Assembly (NCBI RefSeq): GCF_014652555.1
Contig: NZ_BMZA01000015.1
Coordinates: 19,417-83,416, forward strand
Origin: Novosphingobium colocasiae
Lineage (GTDB): Bacteria > Pseudomonadota > Alphaproteobacteria > Sphingomonadales > Sphingomonadaceae
Direction of reading: 5' to 3'
DNA: 64,000 bases
Shown: positions 8,325 to 15,967 of the stretch, piece by piece
How the letters are laid out: the number at the start of each line of letters is the position of its first letter
Numbering within the stretch: the stretch's first letter is position 1
Program-made: the position numbers and the translations under genes
Notes under the pieces: model-generated
The model's database searches: none
What the model was told of the DNA's origin: nothing
What the model saw: the letters and a program-made list of their open reading frames with translations, nothing else

Positions 8325-9007
8325 CACACCACCGCCCAGTGCCGCACAAGGTTGTGATAGACGTGGATCAGCCGATCGATATCGGGATCGTCCACCGTGC
8401 GGCCGAAGCTCAACGCCTGGATCGACTGATCGAGCTCGAACAGCATTTCGCGCCGGGTGGTATCCGCCACCGCGCTTTGCAGCCACAGGATCGCGCAGAT
8501 GCGCTGGCCGGAGGTGACCGGGGTTACCTGATGGAGGCTGCTGGAAGGGTAAAGCACCATGTCGCCCGCCGCCAGCTTCACCGCCTGCGCGCCGTACTGC
8601 CCTTCGACCAGCAGCTCGCCGCCCTCGTACTCGTCCGGGTCCGAGAGGAAAATGGTCGCCGACATGTCGCTGCGCAGCGTCAGGTTCGCCTCGGGCCAGC
8701 GCATCAGCGCGCTGTCCACGTGGGTGCCGTAGTGGCCGCCATCCTGATAGAGGTTGAACACCGGCGGCCAGATCTTCTCGGCCAGCGCGGCCGAAGCGAA
8801 GGTCGGGCTATCGCCCAGCCGCCGCAGGATGGTGTTGCCAAGTTCGACGCCGACCGGGCAGTTGCGCTCGACCTGCAGGTTCTGCTTCACCGCCACCGAC
8901 CGCGAACCGGCACTTTGCGCGCCATCGACCCATTCCGCCTGCCCCAGCCGCTCGCGGAAGGCATCGACGTCGTTGCGGGTCAGCAGGTTTTCGATGACGA
9001 TGAGCAT
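8324..9007 (-). CDS. Fe(II)/2-oxoglutarate hydroxylase, PiuC/YbiX type
   Basis: The 227-residue protein matches the PiuC/YbiX family of iron/2-oxoglutarate dioxygenases that accompany catecholate siderophore receptors. The metal triad is visible: H and D in GTHVDSALM and the distal H in SSSLHQVTPV, with an R in SGQRICAILW for 2-oxoglutarate. The start MLIVIENLL at 9007 follows a GGAG site; the longer frame lacks one. It is placed between the receptor and the membrane reductase-like gene, as in other gram-negative iron operons. The substrate of this family is not established. Confidence 0.85.
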   Translation of the reverse strand: MLIVIENLLTRNDVDAFRERLGQAEWVDGAQSAGSRSVAVKQNLQVERNCPVGVELGNTILRRLGDSPTFASAALAEKIWPPVFNLYQDGGHYGTHVDSALMRWPEANLTLRSDMSATIFLSDPDEYEGGELLVEGQYGAQAVKLAAGDMVLYPSSSLHQVTPVTSGQRICAILWLQSAVADTTRREMLFELDQSIQALSFGRTVDDPDIDRLIHVYHNLVRHWAVV

Positions 9008-9064
9008 GAAAAATCTCCAGTCCGGTGGCGCTGCCGGGAACGGCCGCACCACCGGAGCATGGCG

Positions 9065-11419
9065 TCAGAACTTGGCGTTCAACGTCCCCACGACTTGCCG
9101 CGCGTCACCCCTGTAGAGGAACGAACCGCTGCGGTAGACCGCGATATAGTACCGTTCGTTCGTGACATTGTTCACGTTGAGGCGGAAATCCAGATTCTTG
9201 TTGAACTTGTACTCGGCGAAGAAATCTCCGACCGTGTAGGCGGGGACGGGCTGGCCATAGACATAGCTGTTGTCCGGCAGCGTGGTGAACGCCGGCGCGG
9301 TGTCCGGCTGTCCGCCGTAGCGCTTGCCCTTGTGCTTGATCGCAAAGCCCATCGCGAAATCATCGGTGAACTGATAGCGCGACTGGAACTGTGCCTGGAA
9401 GTTGGCGAAGTTCGAGAGCGTCTTGCCTTCGTTCAAAGGATTGGCAACCGACTTCAGGATCTTCGCCTTGAGCACGGTGATGGCACCCTGCATGGACCAG
9501 GCCGGGGTCAGGTTGCCGGCCACGCCGATTTCGAAGCCACGCACGCGGTTCTTGCCGGTATTGCCGGTCCCGTCCGGCACGTAGCCGCTGCCGGCCGCCT
9601 CGAACACGTCATCCTTGGTGATCTGGAACACAGCGGCGGTCAGCAGCAGCCGATCCTCGAACAGGTTGAATTTGGTCCCCGTCTCAAGGTTGACCGAACG
9701 CTCGGGCTTGGTTCCGCTGATCTGGCCGTCAAGGACCAGACAGCCGCCATAACCGGCGCTGGTGCCGACATCCGATTCACCGCAGTTCACATCGGCCGAA
9801 GTCGCCGCCGAAGCGTAGATCATCCCGACATCGCCAATCTTGTAGGTCGCGCCCAGATGGCCGTTCCAGAAGCTGTCGCTGAAGTCGTAACGCGTGACGG
9901 TTAAGTCAGCGGCCTGGAGCCCGAGATCGAACATGAAGTGATCGAGGCGGATGCCGCCGAACACGGTCAGTCGGCTCGTCAGGTCGATAGTGTCCATGAT
10001 GTAGGCGGACACGGTCTTCATGTGCCAGTCCTGGTCCCAACGGTCCTTCGTGATTTCCCGGCCGAGGAGTGTGTTCAGGTTATCGACCGCCTGACCATCG
10101 GGCCCGAGGCCGCAAAAGGCGTTGAAGGCAGTGCCGGCACCCGTGCCCGTGCGGCAGTTGAACGCGCCGGTATTGACGTTGGCATAGAGGCCGTTGCGGA
10201 CCTTGTGATCGGTAAACTCGGCCCCGATGATGAGATCGTTCTCGCCACCCAGCATTTCGCTTTCGATGTGGAGATTAGCCTGGTTGGCGAAGTATTTCAC
10301 ATCCTGCCAGCCCTGGTGAGTCGATAGCGAGAAACTGTCGTATGCACCATTGGGGTCATTCACCGAAGTGGTCACACCCCGCGCACCCGTGACGACGTAG
10401 CCGTTGTCCGACATGCCATAACGCATCCGGTTGGTCAGCCGGATATTGTCGGAAAGCTGCCAGTTCAGACGGCCGGTGAAAACATCGACGTCCGACTTCT
10501 GGAAATCCTGCTTCTGCGCATAGACCGGAGTTTTCACCGGCTTGCGTTCACCCACGGTGGCATCGCCCAGCAGGTAATCGCCCAGATCGGGATTATCCTT
10601 CGCCCGCAGCCCGTAGTAATCCAGCGTCAGGCTGAACGTGTCCACCGGCTTGAACGTGGCGGAAACCGCAAGGCCCTTGCGCTTGCGGTCCGCCGGTTCG
10701 CGGTTGGGGATTTCGGTGTAGGCATAAAGCGCGTTGGCGCGCACTGCCAGAGTGTCGCTGACCGGCATGTTGACGTCGGCGGTCGCCCGCACGAAGCCGT
10801 CTGTGCCCACGCCAACCGAAGCCTTGGTGAAGCTGTAGTCGGTCGATGCCTGCTTGGTGATCAGGTTGACCGCACCACCAGCCGTGCCACGACCGGCGAA
10901 GGTCGAGTTCGGGCCTTTGGCGATTTCGATCTGGTCCACCGCGAAGCTTTCGCGCGTCGTCATCCCCGGGTCGCGCAGGCCATCGACGAACACGTCGCTG
11001 CGCGCTTCCTGGCCGCGAATGATGTAGCGATCGCCGAAGGCATTGCCGTTTTCGCCGGTGCCGACGGTGATGCCGGGCTGCGCGTCGAGAATGCGGGCCA
11101 GATCGGTGTAGCCCGATTCCTTGATCTGCGTTTCGGTGAGGACGCTCAGCGTCTGCGGCAGTTCGGCGATCGGCCGGGTCAGGCGATCGTCCGCCGAAAC
11201 CCGCGCCTTATACGGTGCCCCCTTCGAGGTGTAGGGGTTCGAATCCGCCGTATAGTCCTTGTACTCGGCCACGCCGAGATCCTCGGCGCTGTCCGTGTCC
11301 TTCGCTGCTTCCTGAGCGAGCGCACCGCTGCTGGCGAGCGCGGCGCTCACTCCGACGGCGACGGTCAGGACCGGCCGGCGCAGGCTGCGCGGGCGCAGGA
11401 CTGCCTTGTTGGTTGCCAT
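9065..11419 (-). CDS. TonB-dependent siderophore receptor (Fiu/PiuA type)
   Basis: The 784-residue outer-membrane receptor has a signal peptide (cut near SSGALAQEA), a plug domain with ELPQTLSVLTETQIKESG, the RGQEARSDVFVDGLRD segment of siderophore receptors, and a 22-strand barrel ending in phenylalanine (VGTLNAKF). It imports a ferric siderophore, probably catecholate type, using energy from the TonB complex encoded just upstream. PiuC and reductase-like genes follow. An AAAGGGGAAG ribosome site precedes the ATG at 11419. Confidence 0.9.
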   Translation of the reverse strand: MATNKAVLRPRSLRRPVLTVAVGVSAALASSGALAQEAAKDTDSAEDLGVAEYKDYTADSNPYTSKGAPYKARVSADDRLTRPIAELPQTLSVLTETQIKESGYTDLARILDAQPGITVGTGENGNAFGDRYIIRGQEARSDVFVDGLRDPGMTTRESFAVDQIEIAKGPNSTFAGRGTAGGAVNLITKQASTDYSFTKASVGVGTDGFVRATADVNMPVSDTLAVRANALYAYTEIPNREPADRKRKGLAVSATFKPVDTFSLTLDYYGLRAKDNPDLGDYLLGDATVGERKPVKTPVYAQKQDFQKSDVDVFTGRLNWQLSDNIRLTNRMRYGMSDNGYVVTGARGVTTSVNDPNGAYDSFSLSTHQGWQDVKYFANQANLHIESEMLGGENDLIIGAEFTDHKVRNGLYANVNTGAFNCRTGTGAGTAFNAFCGLGPDGQAVDNLNTLLGREITKDRWDQDWHMKTVSAYIMDTIDLTSRLTVFGGIRLDHFMFDLGLQAADLTVTRYDFSDSFWNGHLGATYKIGDVGMIYASAATSADVNCGESDVGTSAGYGGCLVLDGQISGTKPERSVNLETGTKFNLFEDRLLLTAAVFQITKDDVFEAAGSGYVPDGTGNTGKNRVRGFEIGVAGNLTPAWSMQGAITVLKAKILKSVANPLNEGKTLSNFANFQAQFQSRYQFTDDFAMGFAIKHKGKRYGGQPDTAPAFTTLPDNSYVYGQPVPAYTVGDFFAEYKFNKNLDFRLNVNNVTNERYYIAVYRSGSFLYRGDARQVVGTLNAKF

Positions 11420-11480
11420 GATACTTCCCCTTTCGATTGTATTCGCCCTGCAAGAGCAGCATGCGCCTGACGTCCGGCGG

Positions 11481-12299
11481 CTACTTGCTCTCGACGGCGA
11501 ACTTGAGCGTGATGGTGAGCGGAATTTCGGATTTGCGCAGATCGCGCGGGAATGACGGGACCGGCGTCAGCGAGCGCAGGAACTGCACCGCCTCGCCGTC
11601 AAGCAGCGTCGAGCCGCTGCTGGTGGCTACGCCGACATCGGTGATCGCACCGCTGCGCTGGACCACGAAGCGGACCTTCACATCGCCGCTGATCCCGGCC
11701 TTGCGGGCTTGGGGCGGCGAGAAGCGGTTGCGGCGGATATAGCTGCCGACCAGCGACTTGTAGTCCGATTCCAGCTTCTGGGCGCGGGAATCGTTGCTGG
11801 CATCGGCCCGGGTGTTGGAACCGTTGCCGGCGAGCGGGTTCGTGACTGGTGGCGCGGGCGCGGCGACTGCCGGCTGTACCGGTGCCTGAGCGGCGCGGGC
11901 GGGCTGCGCCGGCGCGGGCGGCGGCAACGACACGGCATCGCGCGGCAGCGGCGCTTTCACCACCGGCGCGTCCAACGGCAGCGGAGGCTGCACGACTTGC
12001 GGGGTCAGCGGCGAAACCGGCGATTGCGAGACCGGCTGCGCGGCGCTTTGCGGCACCGGCGCGGGGGCGGCTTCGGCGGCAAGTTCGACCAGCACCACCG
12101 GCTCTTCGACCGGCGGCGGCGTCTCGCGCGACCACACCAGCACCGCCGCCAGCGCGCCGCCATGCAAGGCCAGCGCGATCGCTCCGGCCGTGCTCCACAG
12201 CCGGCGATCGGGCGCACCGTCCAGCCGGGCCGGAACCCGCTGCCCGGCCGCCTGGGCGGCTGCTTCGAGCGCCTCTATGCCGGGAACGGGAGCTGTCAC
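11481..12299 (-). CDS. tonB: Energy transducer TonB
   Basis: The 272-residue protein has one N-terminal membrane anchor (AGAIALALHGGALAAVLVW), a long proline/alanine-rich periplasmic spacer and a C-terminal TonB domain (KAGISGDVKVRFVVQRSG, then LDGEAVQFLRSLTPVPSFP). It couples the proton motive force from ExbBD to the receptor. Its start overlaps the exbD stop by four bases (ATGA). Confidence 0.92.
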   Translation of the reverse strand: MTAPVPGIEALEAAAQAAGQRVPARLDGAPDRRLWSTAGAIALALHGGALAAVLVWSRETPPPVEEPVVLVELAAEAAPAPVPQSAAQPVSQSPVSPLTPQVVQPPLPLDAPVVKAPLPRDAVSLPPPAPAQPARAAQAPVQPAVAAPAPPVTNPLAGNGSNTRADASNDSRAQKLESDYKSLVGSYIRRNRFSPPQARKAGISGDVKVRFVVQRSGAITDVGVATSSGSTLLDGEAVQFLRSLTPVPSFPRDLRKSEIPLTITLKFAVESK

Positions 12300-12721
12300 C
12301 GGACCTCGCCCTGATCCTGGCCGACCAGCGCGACATGGACATAGCCGGCGCTGCGCAGTCCGTTCATCGCCTGCATCACGGTATCGTAAGTGACCGTCTT
12401 GTCAGCCCTCAGGAACACCCGCTGTTCGCGGTCACCGCCGGTGGCGGCGGCAATGGCGGCACCGAGCGCGGCGGCATCGACCGGTTTTTCGCCGACGAGG
12501 AACTGGCCATCGGCGCGGATCGAGAGGAATACCGGCTGTTCGGGCTTGGGCGCGGGGGCGGCGTTCGACACCGGCAGGTCCACCTTGACATCGACGGTGG
12601 CCAGCGGCGCTGCGACCATGAAGATGATCAACAGCACCAGCATGACGTCGATGAACGGGGTCACGTTGATTTCGTGGTTCAGCGCCATATCATCGCTGTG
12701 GTCGGTGAACTGGATCGCCAT
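12296..12721 (-). CDS. exbD: Biopolymer transport protein ExbD
   Basis: The 141-residue protein has the ExbD/TolR layout: a short cytoplasmic N-terminus, one membrane helix and a periplasmic domain. The helix NVTPFIDVMLVLLIIFMV carries the essential aspartate. It forms the proton channel with ExbB and energises TonB. It lies 16 bases after exbB and overlaps tonB. Confidence 0.93.
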   Translation of the reverse strand: MAIQFTDHSDDMALNHEINVTPFIDVMLVLLIIFMVAAPLATVDVKVDLPVSNAAPAPKPEQPVFLSIRADGQFLVGEKPVDAAALGAAIAAATGGDREQRVFLRADKTVTYDTVMQAMNGLRSAGYVHVALVGQDQGEVR

Positions 12722-12737
12722 GGCCCGCGCCCTTCCC

Positions 12738-13502
12738 TCAGACGATGCGTTCGCCGCGCGACAGATCGCGCGAGACGAGGCGCAGAATCGCTGCGGCGGT
12801 GTCCGAAACCAGCGCGCGGTAGGCGGCGATCTGGCGGGCGAAATGATTGTAGATCACCACCGCCGGGATCGCCGCGACGAGGCCGCACGCGGTCGCCAGC
12901 AGCGCCTCGGCGATGCCGGGAGCGACGACAGCGAGGTTAGTGGTCTGCTTTTCGGCGATGCCGACGAAGCTGTTCATGATACCCCAGACAGTGCCGAACA
13001 GGCCGACAAACGGTGCCGTGGCACCGATCGTGGCGAGGATGCTGACACCCCGGGTCATATCGCGCGCGACCGCCGCTTCATGCCGCGAGAAGCGCGAGAG
13101 GACGCGCTCCTTGACGCCCTCGGCATCGTTCAGGGCATCGCTGGACAGGCGCAGTTCCGAGATCGCCTCGCGCACCAGTGGCGTTTCCAGCAGCGCGGCA
13201 TCGCGGGTCGCTTCGACCAGCGAGCGCATGCCGCTCACGGTTTCAAGGACGTGGCGGGCGGCGGCGGTGGCACGGCGCAATTCCATCAGCTTGGCGAAGA
13301 ACACCGTCCAGGTGACCAGCGATGCGGCGATCAGGCCGATCATCACCAGCTTCACGATCCAGTCGGCGTTGACGAACATCGCGCCCACCGAAAGGTTGGC
13401 AGGGACGACCGGCTCGGCAGCGGCGATGGCAGGCATGGCCACCAGCCCGGCGCAGGTCAGCGCCGGTACCAGAGCAGCGCGGAATATCTTGGCGTTCGTC
13501 AC
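12738..13502 (-). CDS. exbB: Biopolymer transport protein ExbB (MotA/TolQ/ExbB family)
   Basis: The 254-residue protein begins with a cleavable signal-like segment (VAMPAIAAAEP), seen in the tonB-associated ExbB subtype. It then has three membrane helices with the conserved SILATIGATAPFVGLFGTVW stretch and a GIAEALLATACGLVAAIPAV helix. It is the pore subunit driving TonB. It heads a seven-gene leftward operon reaching 7366. Fur-like palindromes lie directly before it, so iron repression is likely. Confidence 0.92.
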   Translation of the reverse strand: MTNAKIFRAALVPALTCAGLVAMPAIAAAEPVVPANLSVGAMFVNADWIVKLVMIGLIAASLVTWTVFFAKLMELRRATAAARHVLETVSGMRSLVEATRDAALLETPLVREAISELRLSSDALNDAEGVKERVLSRFSRHEAAVARDMTRGVSILATIGATAPFVGLFGTVWGIMNSFVGIAEKQTTNLAVVAPGIAEALLATACGLVAAIPAVVIYNHFARQIAAYRALVSDTAAAILRLVSRDLSRGERIV

Positions 13503-13516
13503 GAGTCCCCCTCATA

Positions 13517-13554
13517 ATGCGAATGAATCGCATCACTGCTGCGAGCCATTCGCA
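13517..13554. promoter_or_regulatory. Two Fur-like palindromes upstream of exbB
   Basis: ATGCGA-ATGAA-TCGCAT at 13517-13533 is a perfect 6-bp inverted repeat, and TGCGA-GCCAT-TCGCA at 13540-13554 is a second with the same half-site and spacer. Half-sites of this kind resemble Fur boxes of GC-rich proteobacteria. They begin 15 bases upstream of the exbB start. A weaker GCAACTGGTTCTCA site follows at 13571. Confidence 0.6.
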
Positions 13555-13588
13555 GAGATGGCGGATTAATGCAACTGGTTCTCAATAA

Positions 13589-13608
13589 AAATTGACCGCC
13601 GTCAATTT
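13589..13608. promoter_or_regulatory. AAATTGAC inverted repeat between exbB and the holin gene
   Basis: AAATTGAC-CGCC-GTCAATTT is a perfect 8-bp inverted repeat. It lies in the 280-base divergent intergenic region. It could be an operator or a hairpin; there is no T-run to make it a terminator. The rest of the region up to 13782 shows no gene. Confidence 0.35.
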
Positions 13609-13782
13609 GCGGCAGAATTTTCTGCTGCGGGACAGTGCATCATCCGTCCGTCTCCCGCGCAGTCATGGATGGGGACATCGCCGTAGAAGCGCGAGCGGCG
13701 GGCGGCCCTGCAGCTTCCGTTTTCCTACACGAACCATATCGGTTATTTCCGCAGCCCTCCCTCACATCAGGAGCCGCTCAAC

Positions 13783-14196
13783 ATGCCGCTGTTCGAAAAT
13801 CTGCTCGAGCCGCTGTCCCGTATTCTCGACAAGGCGATCCCTGATCCCGAGGCGCGTGATCGGGCGAAGCTGGAGTTACTCCGGATGAATGGATCGCAGG
13901 ATGTCCGGATGCTGGAGACGAGCCTTTCGGCGATCGTGGCCGATGCGACATCTGCCGATCCCTGGACCAGCCGGGCGCGGCCGGGGTTTCTCTATGTCAT
14001 CTATGCGATGATCCTGTGGGCCATACCGGTGGGCGTGATCGCCGCGTTCAGCCCGCGCGCCGCCACGGCCATCGCCGCCGGCATGACCGGCTATCTGCAA
14101 GGGTTGCCCGAACCGCTCTATGCCCTGTTCGGGACCGGGTACCTTGGCTATTCGGCGATGCGCCAGTGGGGCAAGGTCAGGGGCGCGGAGCGCTGA
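13783..14196 (+). CDS. 3TM-type holin (gene transfer agent release family)
   Basis: The 137-residue protein starts with a charged amphipathic part (MPLFENLLEPLSRILDKAIP, then PEARDRAKLELLR). It continues with SRARPGFLYVIYAMILWAIP and at least two further hydrophobic segments. This layout matches the holin family described for release of gene transfer agents. It would make holes in the inner membrane for cell lysis. No endolysin, capsid or other phage gene is near, so it is either a solitary remnant or serves a distant cluster. The ATG follows an AGGAGC site. Confidence 0.7.
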   Translation: MPLFENLLEPLSRILDKAIPDPEARDRAKLELLRMNGSQDVRMLETSLSAIVADATSADPWTSRARPGFLYVIYAMILWAIPVGVIAAFSPRAATAIAAGMTGYLQGLPEPLYALFGTGYLGYSAMRQWGKVRGAER

Positions 14197-14275
14197 GAAC
14201 GTCGCGCTAACCTCGTGCTAACCCTTAGCGGCTAGGTTAACCGGCATCCGATCATAACGAAAAAGCCGCACCCCG

Positions 14276-14629
14276 ATGTTCCCGTTTATGCCCCCCATCC
14301 CGCGCAAGGCGATCCTGTTGATACTGGCATTGTCGGGCTCGGCGGCGCTGGCGGGGTGCGGCTCCGACAAGGAAGCGGATCTGCAACGCCAGCTTGACGA
14401 GGCGCGCCAGCAGCTCGCCGATGCGCAAGCCTCGTGCAATCAGGCGCAGGCCGCCAAGGCTCGGGCAACCAGCAACAACGCCGCGCTCGCCTCGTTCTAT
14501 GGCAGCGGCGGCGATGAACAGGACGAAGCGCCGCCGGCCGATCAGCCCGATCAGGGCGGCATGGGCGGTGGCATGGCAGGCGGTGGGCCTGACAGCGACC
14601 AGCCGCCACCACCGCCGCCAGCGGGCTGA
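14276..14629 (+). CDS. Small putative lipoprotein with coiled coil and Pro/Gly-rich tail
   Basis: The 117-residue product has a lipoprotein signal peptide with lipobox LAGC near residue 28. A short coiled coil follows (KEADLQRQLDEARQQLADAQ), then a low-complexity tail rich in G, M, D and P. No family is recognised. It is probably anchored to the inner or outer membrane. It could start at the second ATG (14288). No clear ribosome site is seen. Confidence 0.55.
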   Translation: MFPFMPPIPRKAILLILALSGSAALAGCGSDKEADLQRQLDEARQQLADAQASCNQAQAAKARATSNNAALASFYGSGGDEQDEAPPADQPDQGGMGGGMAGGGPDSDQPPPPPPAG

Positions 14630-14713
14630 CCGTCCGCCGGCCACAGCGGCACGACGCTTGCGCGGCGCGCGCGCGGCGCTACATGTCGGCCGATCCTTAC
14701 GAAGGCACGGACC

Positions 14714-15151
14714 ATGGCCGCCAAGCTTGTTTACGTTCTGAACGGACCCAACCTCAATCTGCTCGGCACGCGCGAGCCCGATATCTATGGGTCGCAGACG
14801 CTCGACGATATCGGCGCGCTGCTGGTGGAGCGCGGGGAAGAGCTGGATATCGCCATCGACATGCGCCAGTCGAACCACGAAGGCCATCTGGTCGACTGGC
14901 TGCACGAAGCGCGGGCCGAAGGGGCCAGCGCGGTCCTGCTCAATGCCGGTGCCTATACCCACACCTCGGTCGCGCTGCTGGACGCCATTCGGGCGATCGG
15001 CGTGCCGGTGATCGAGGTACACCTGTCCAACCCGCACACGCGCGAGAGTTTTCGCCATACCTCATGGGTGGGCATGGCAGCCAAGGGGACGATCGCGGGG
15101 TTCGGTGCGGACAGCTATCTGCTGGCGCTGGAAGCCGCCGCCCGGCTCTGA
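14714..15151 (+). CDS. aroQ: Type II 3-dehydroquinate dehydratase
   Basis: The 145-residue enzyme converts 3-dehydroquinate to 3-dehydroshikimate in the shikimate pathway. The sequence shows YVLNGPNLNLLGTREP with the active-site loop, RQSNHEGHLVDWLHEA, AGAYTHTSVALLDAI and VIEVHLSNPHTRESFRH, all family hallmarks. The length is normal for the dodecameric type II form. It is convergent with the Lrp regulator, with only three bases between the stops. Confidence 0.95.
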   Translation: MAAKLVYVLNGPNLNLLGTREPDIYGSQTLDDIGALLVERGEELDIAIDMRQSNHEGHLVDWLHEARAEGASAVLLNAGAYTHTSVALLDAIRAIGVPVIEVHLSNPHTRESFRHTSWVGMAAKGTIAGFGADSYLLALEAAARL

Positions 15152-15154
15152 CGA

Positions 15155-15622
15155 TCAGATTTCGAGCGGTACGCCCGGCAGGCTCTTGGCGGTGCGGATC
15201 GTCAGCGAGGTCTTCACGCTGTCCACGTTCGGCGCGGAGGTCAGCTTGCCGGTCAGGAATTCCTGGAAGCTTTGCAGATCGCGCGAGACGATCTTGAGGA
15301 TGAAGTCGATCTCGCCGTTCAGCATGTGGCATTCACGCACTTCGGGCAGGGTGTTCATGTGCCCTTCGAATTCGCGCAGCGCCTCTTCCGCCTGGCTCTT
15401 GAGGCTGACCAGCGCGAACACGGTGATGGTGAATCCCAGCTTCGAAGGGTTGAGATCGGCGTGATAGCCGCGAATGATCCCTTCTTCCTCCAAGCTGCGC
15501 ACCCGGCGCAGGCACGGCGGCGCGGTCAGCCCGACGCGGTTCGCCAGCTCGACGTTAGTGATCCGGCCTTCATCCTGAAGTTCGGCCAGAAGCTTGCGAT
15601 CGATGGCGTCGAGATTGATCAT
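15155..15622 (-). CDS. Lrp/AsnC family transcriptional regulator
   Basis: The 155-residue protein has an N-terminal helix-turn-helix (LDAIDRKLLAELQDEGRI, then ELANRVGLTAPPCLRRV) and a C-terminal RAM ligand-binding domain (SLKSQAEEALREFEGHM, HMLNGEIDFILKI). It resembles leucine-responsive regulators that sense amino acids. The start at 15622 gives the standard N-terminus. Confidence 0.92.
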   Translation of the reverse strand: MINLDAIDRKLLAELQDEGRITNVELANRVGLTAPPCLRRVRSLEEEGIIRGYHADLNPSKLGFTITVFALVSLKSQAEEALREFEGHMNTLPEVRECHMLNGEIDFILKIVSRDLQSFQEFLTGKLTSAPNVDSVKTSLTIRTAKSLPGVPLEI

Positions 15623-15967
15623 GCGGTCCTGTCCTGGCGCGAAAACACGGCAACGGGTACGACTGCGACCGGACGATTCCGGCGCGGCTTGCGCAGCCAA
15701 TGCAATTTCCACATCATAAATTCCAGATGCTCTGTAATTTTATTGTTCCTTAGCGTAATTGTCCCGCTTTGCAACGCCCCGAACCAATCGCTTTTCCTAT
15801 CGAAGGTTACCGCTACCATTCCCTTGCCGACCCGCGACGCGCCCTTAGGGGGAATTTAAAGGTCAGCTTGCATGACGATGCGCGCTTCCGGATAGCTGGG
15901 CCCCCGGAACCGCACAGTGAGCCCCGGTTCTCGGCCGGACGGGGCACACCGGGCTCGCGGAGCAGGA
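15623..15967. other. Intergenic stretch between the Lrp and histidine-kinase genes
   Basis: About 345 bases without a supported gene. The central part (about 15710-15770) is AT-rich, with TAATTTTATTGTTCC, and probably carries the promoter and autoregulatory site of the Lrp gene. The right part is GC-rich and holds only overlapping chance frames. Confidence 0.5.
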
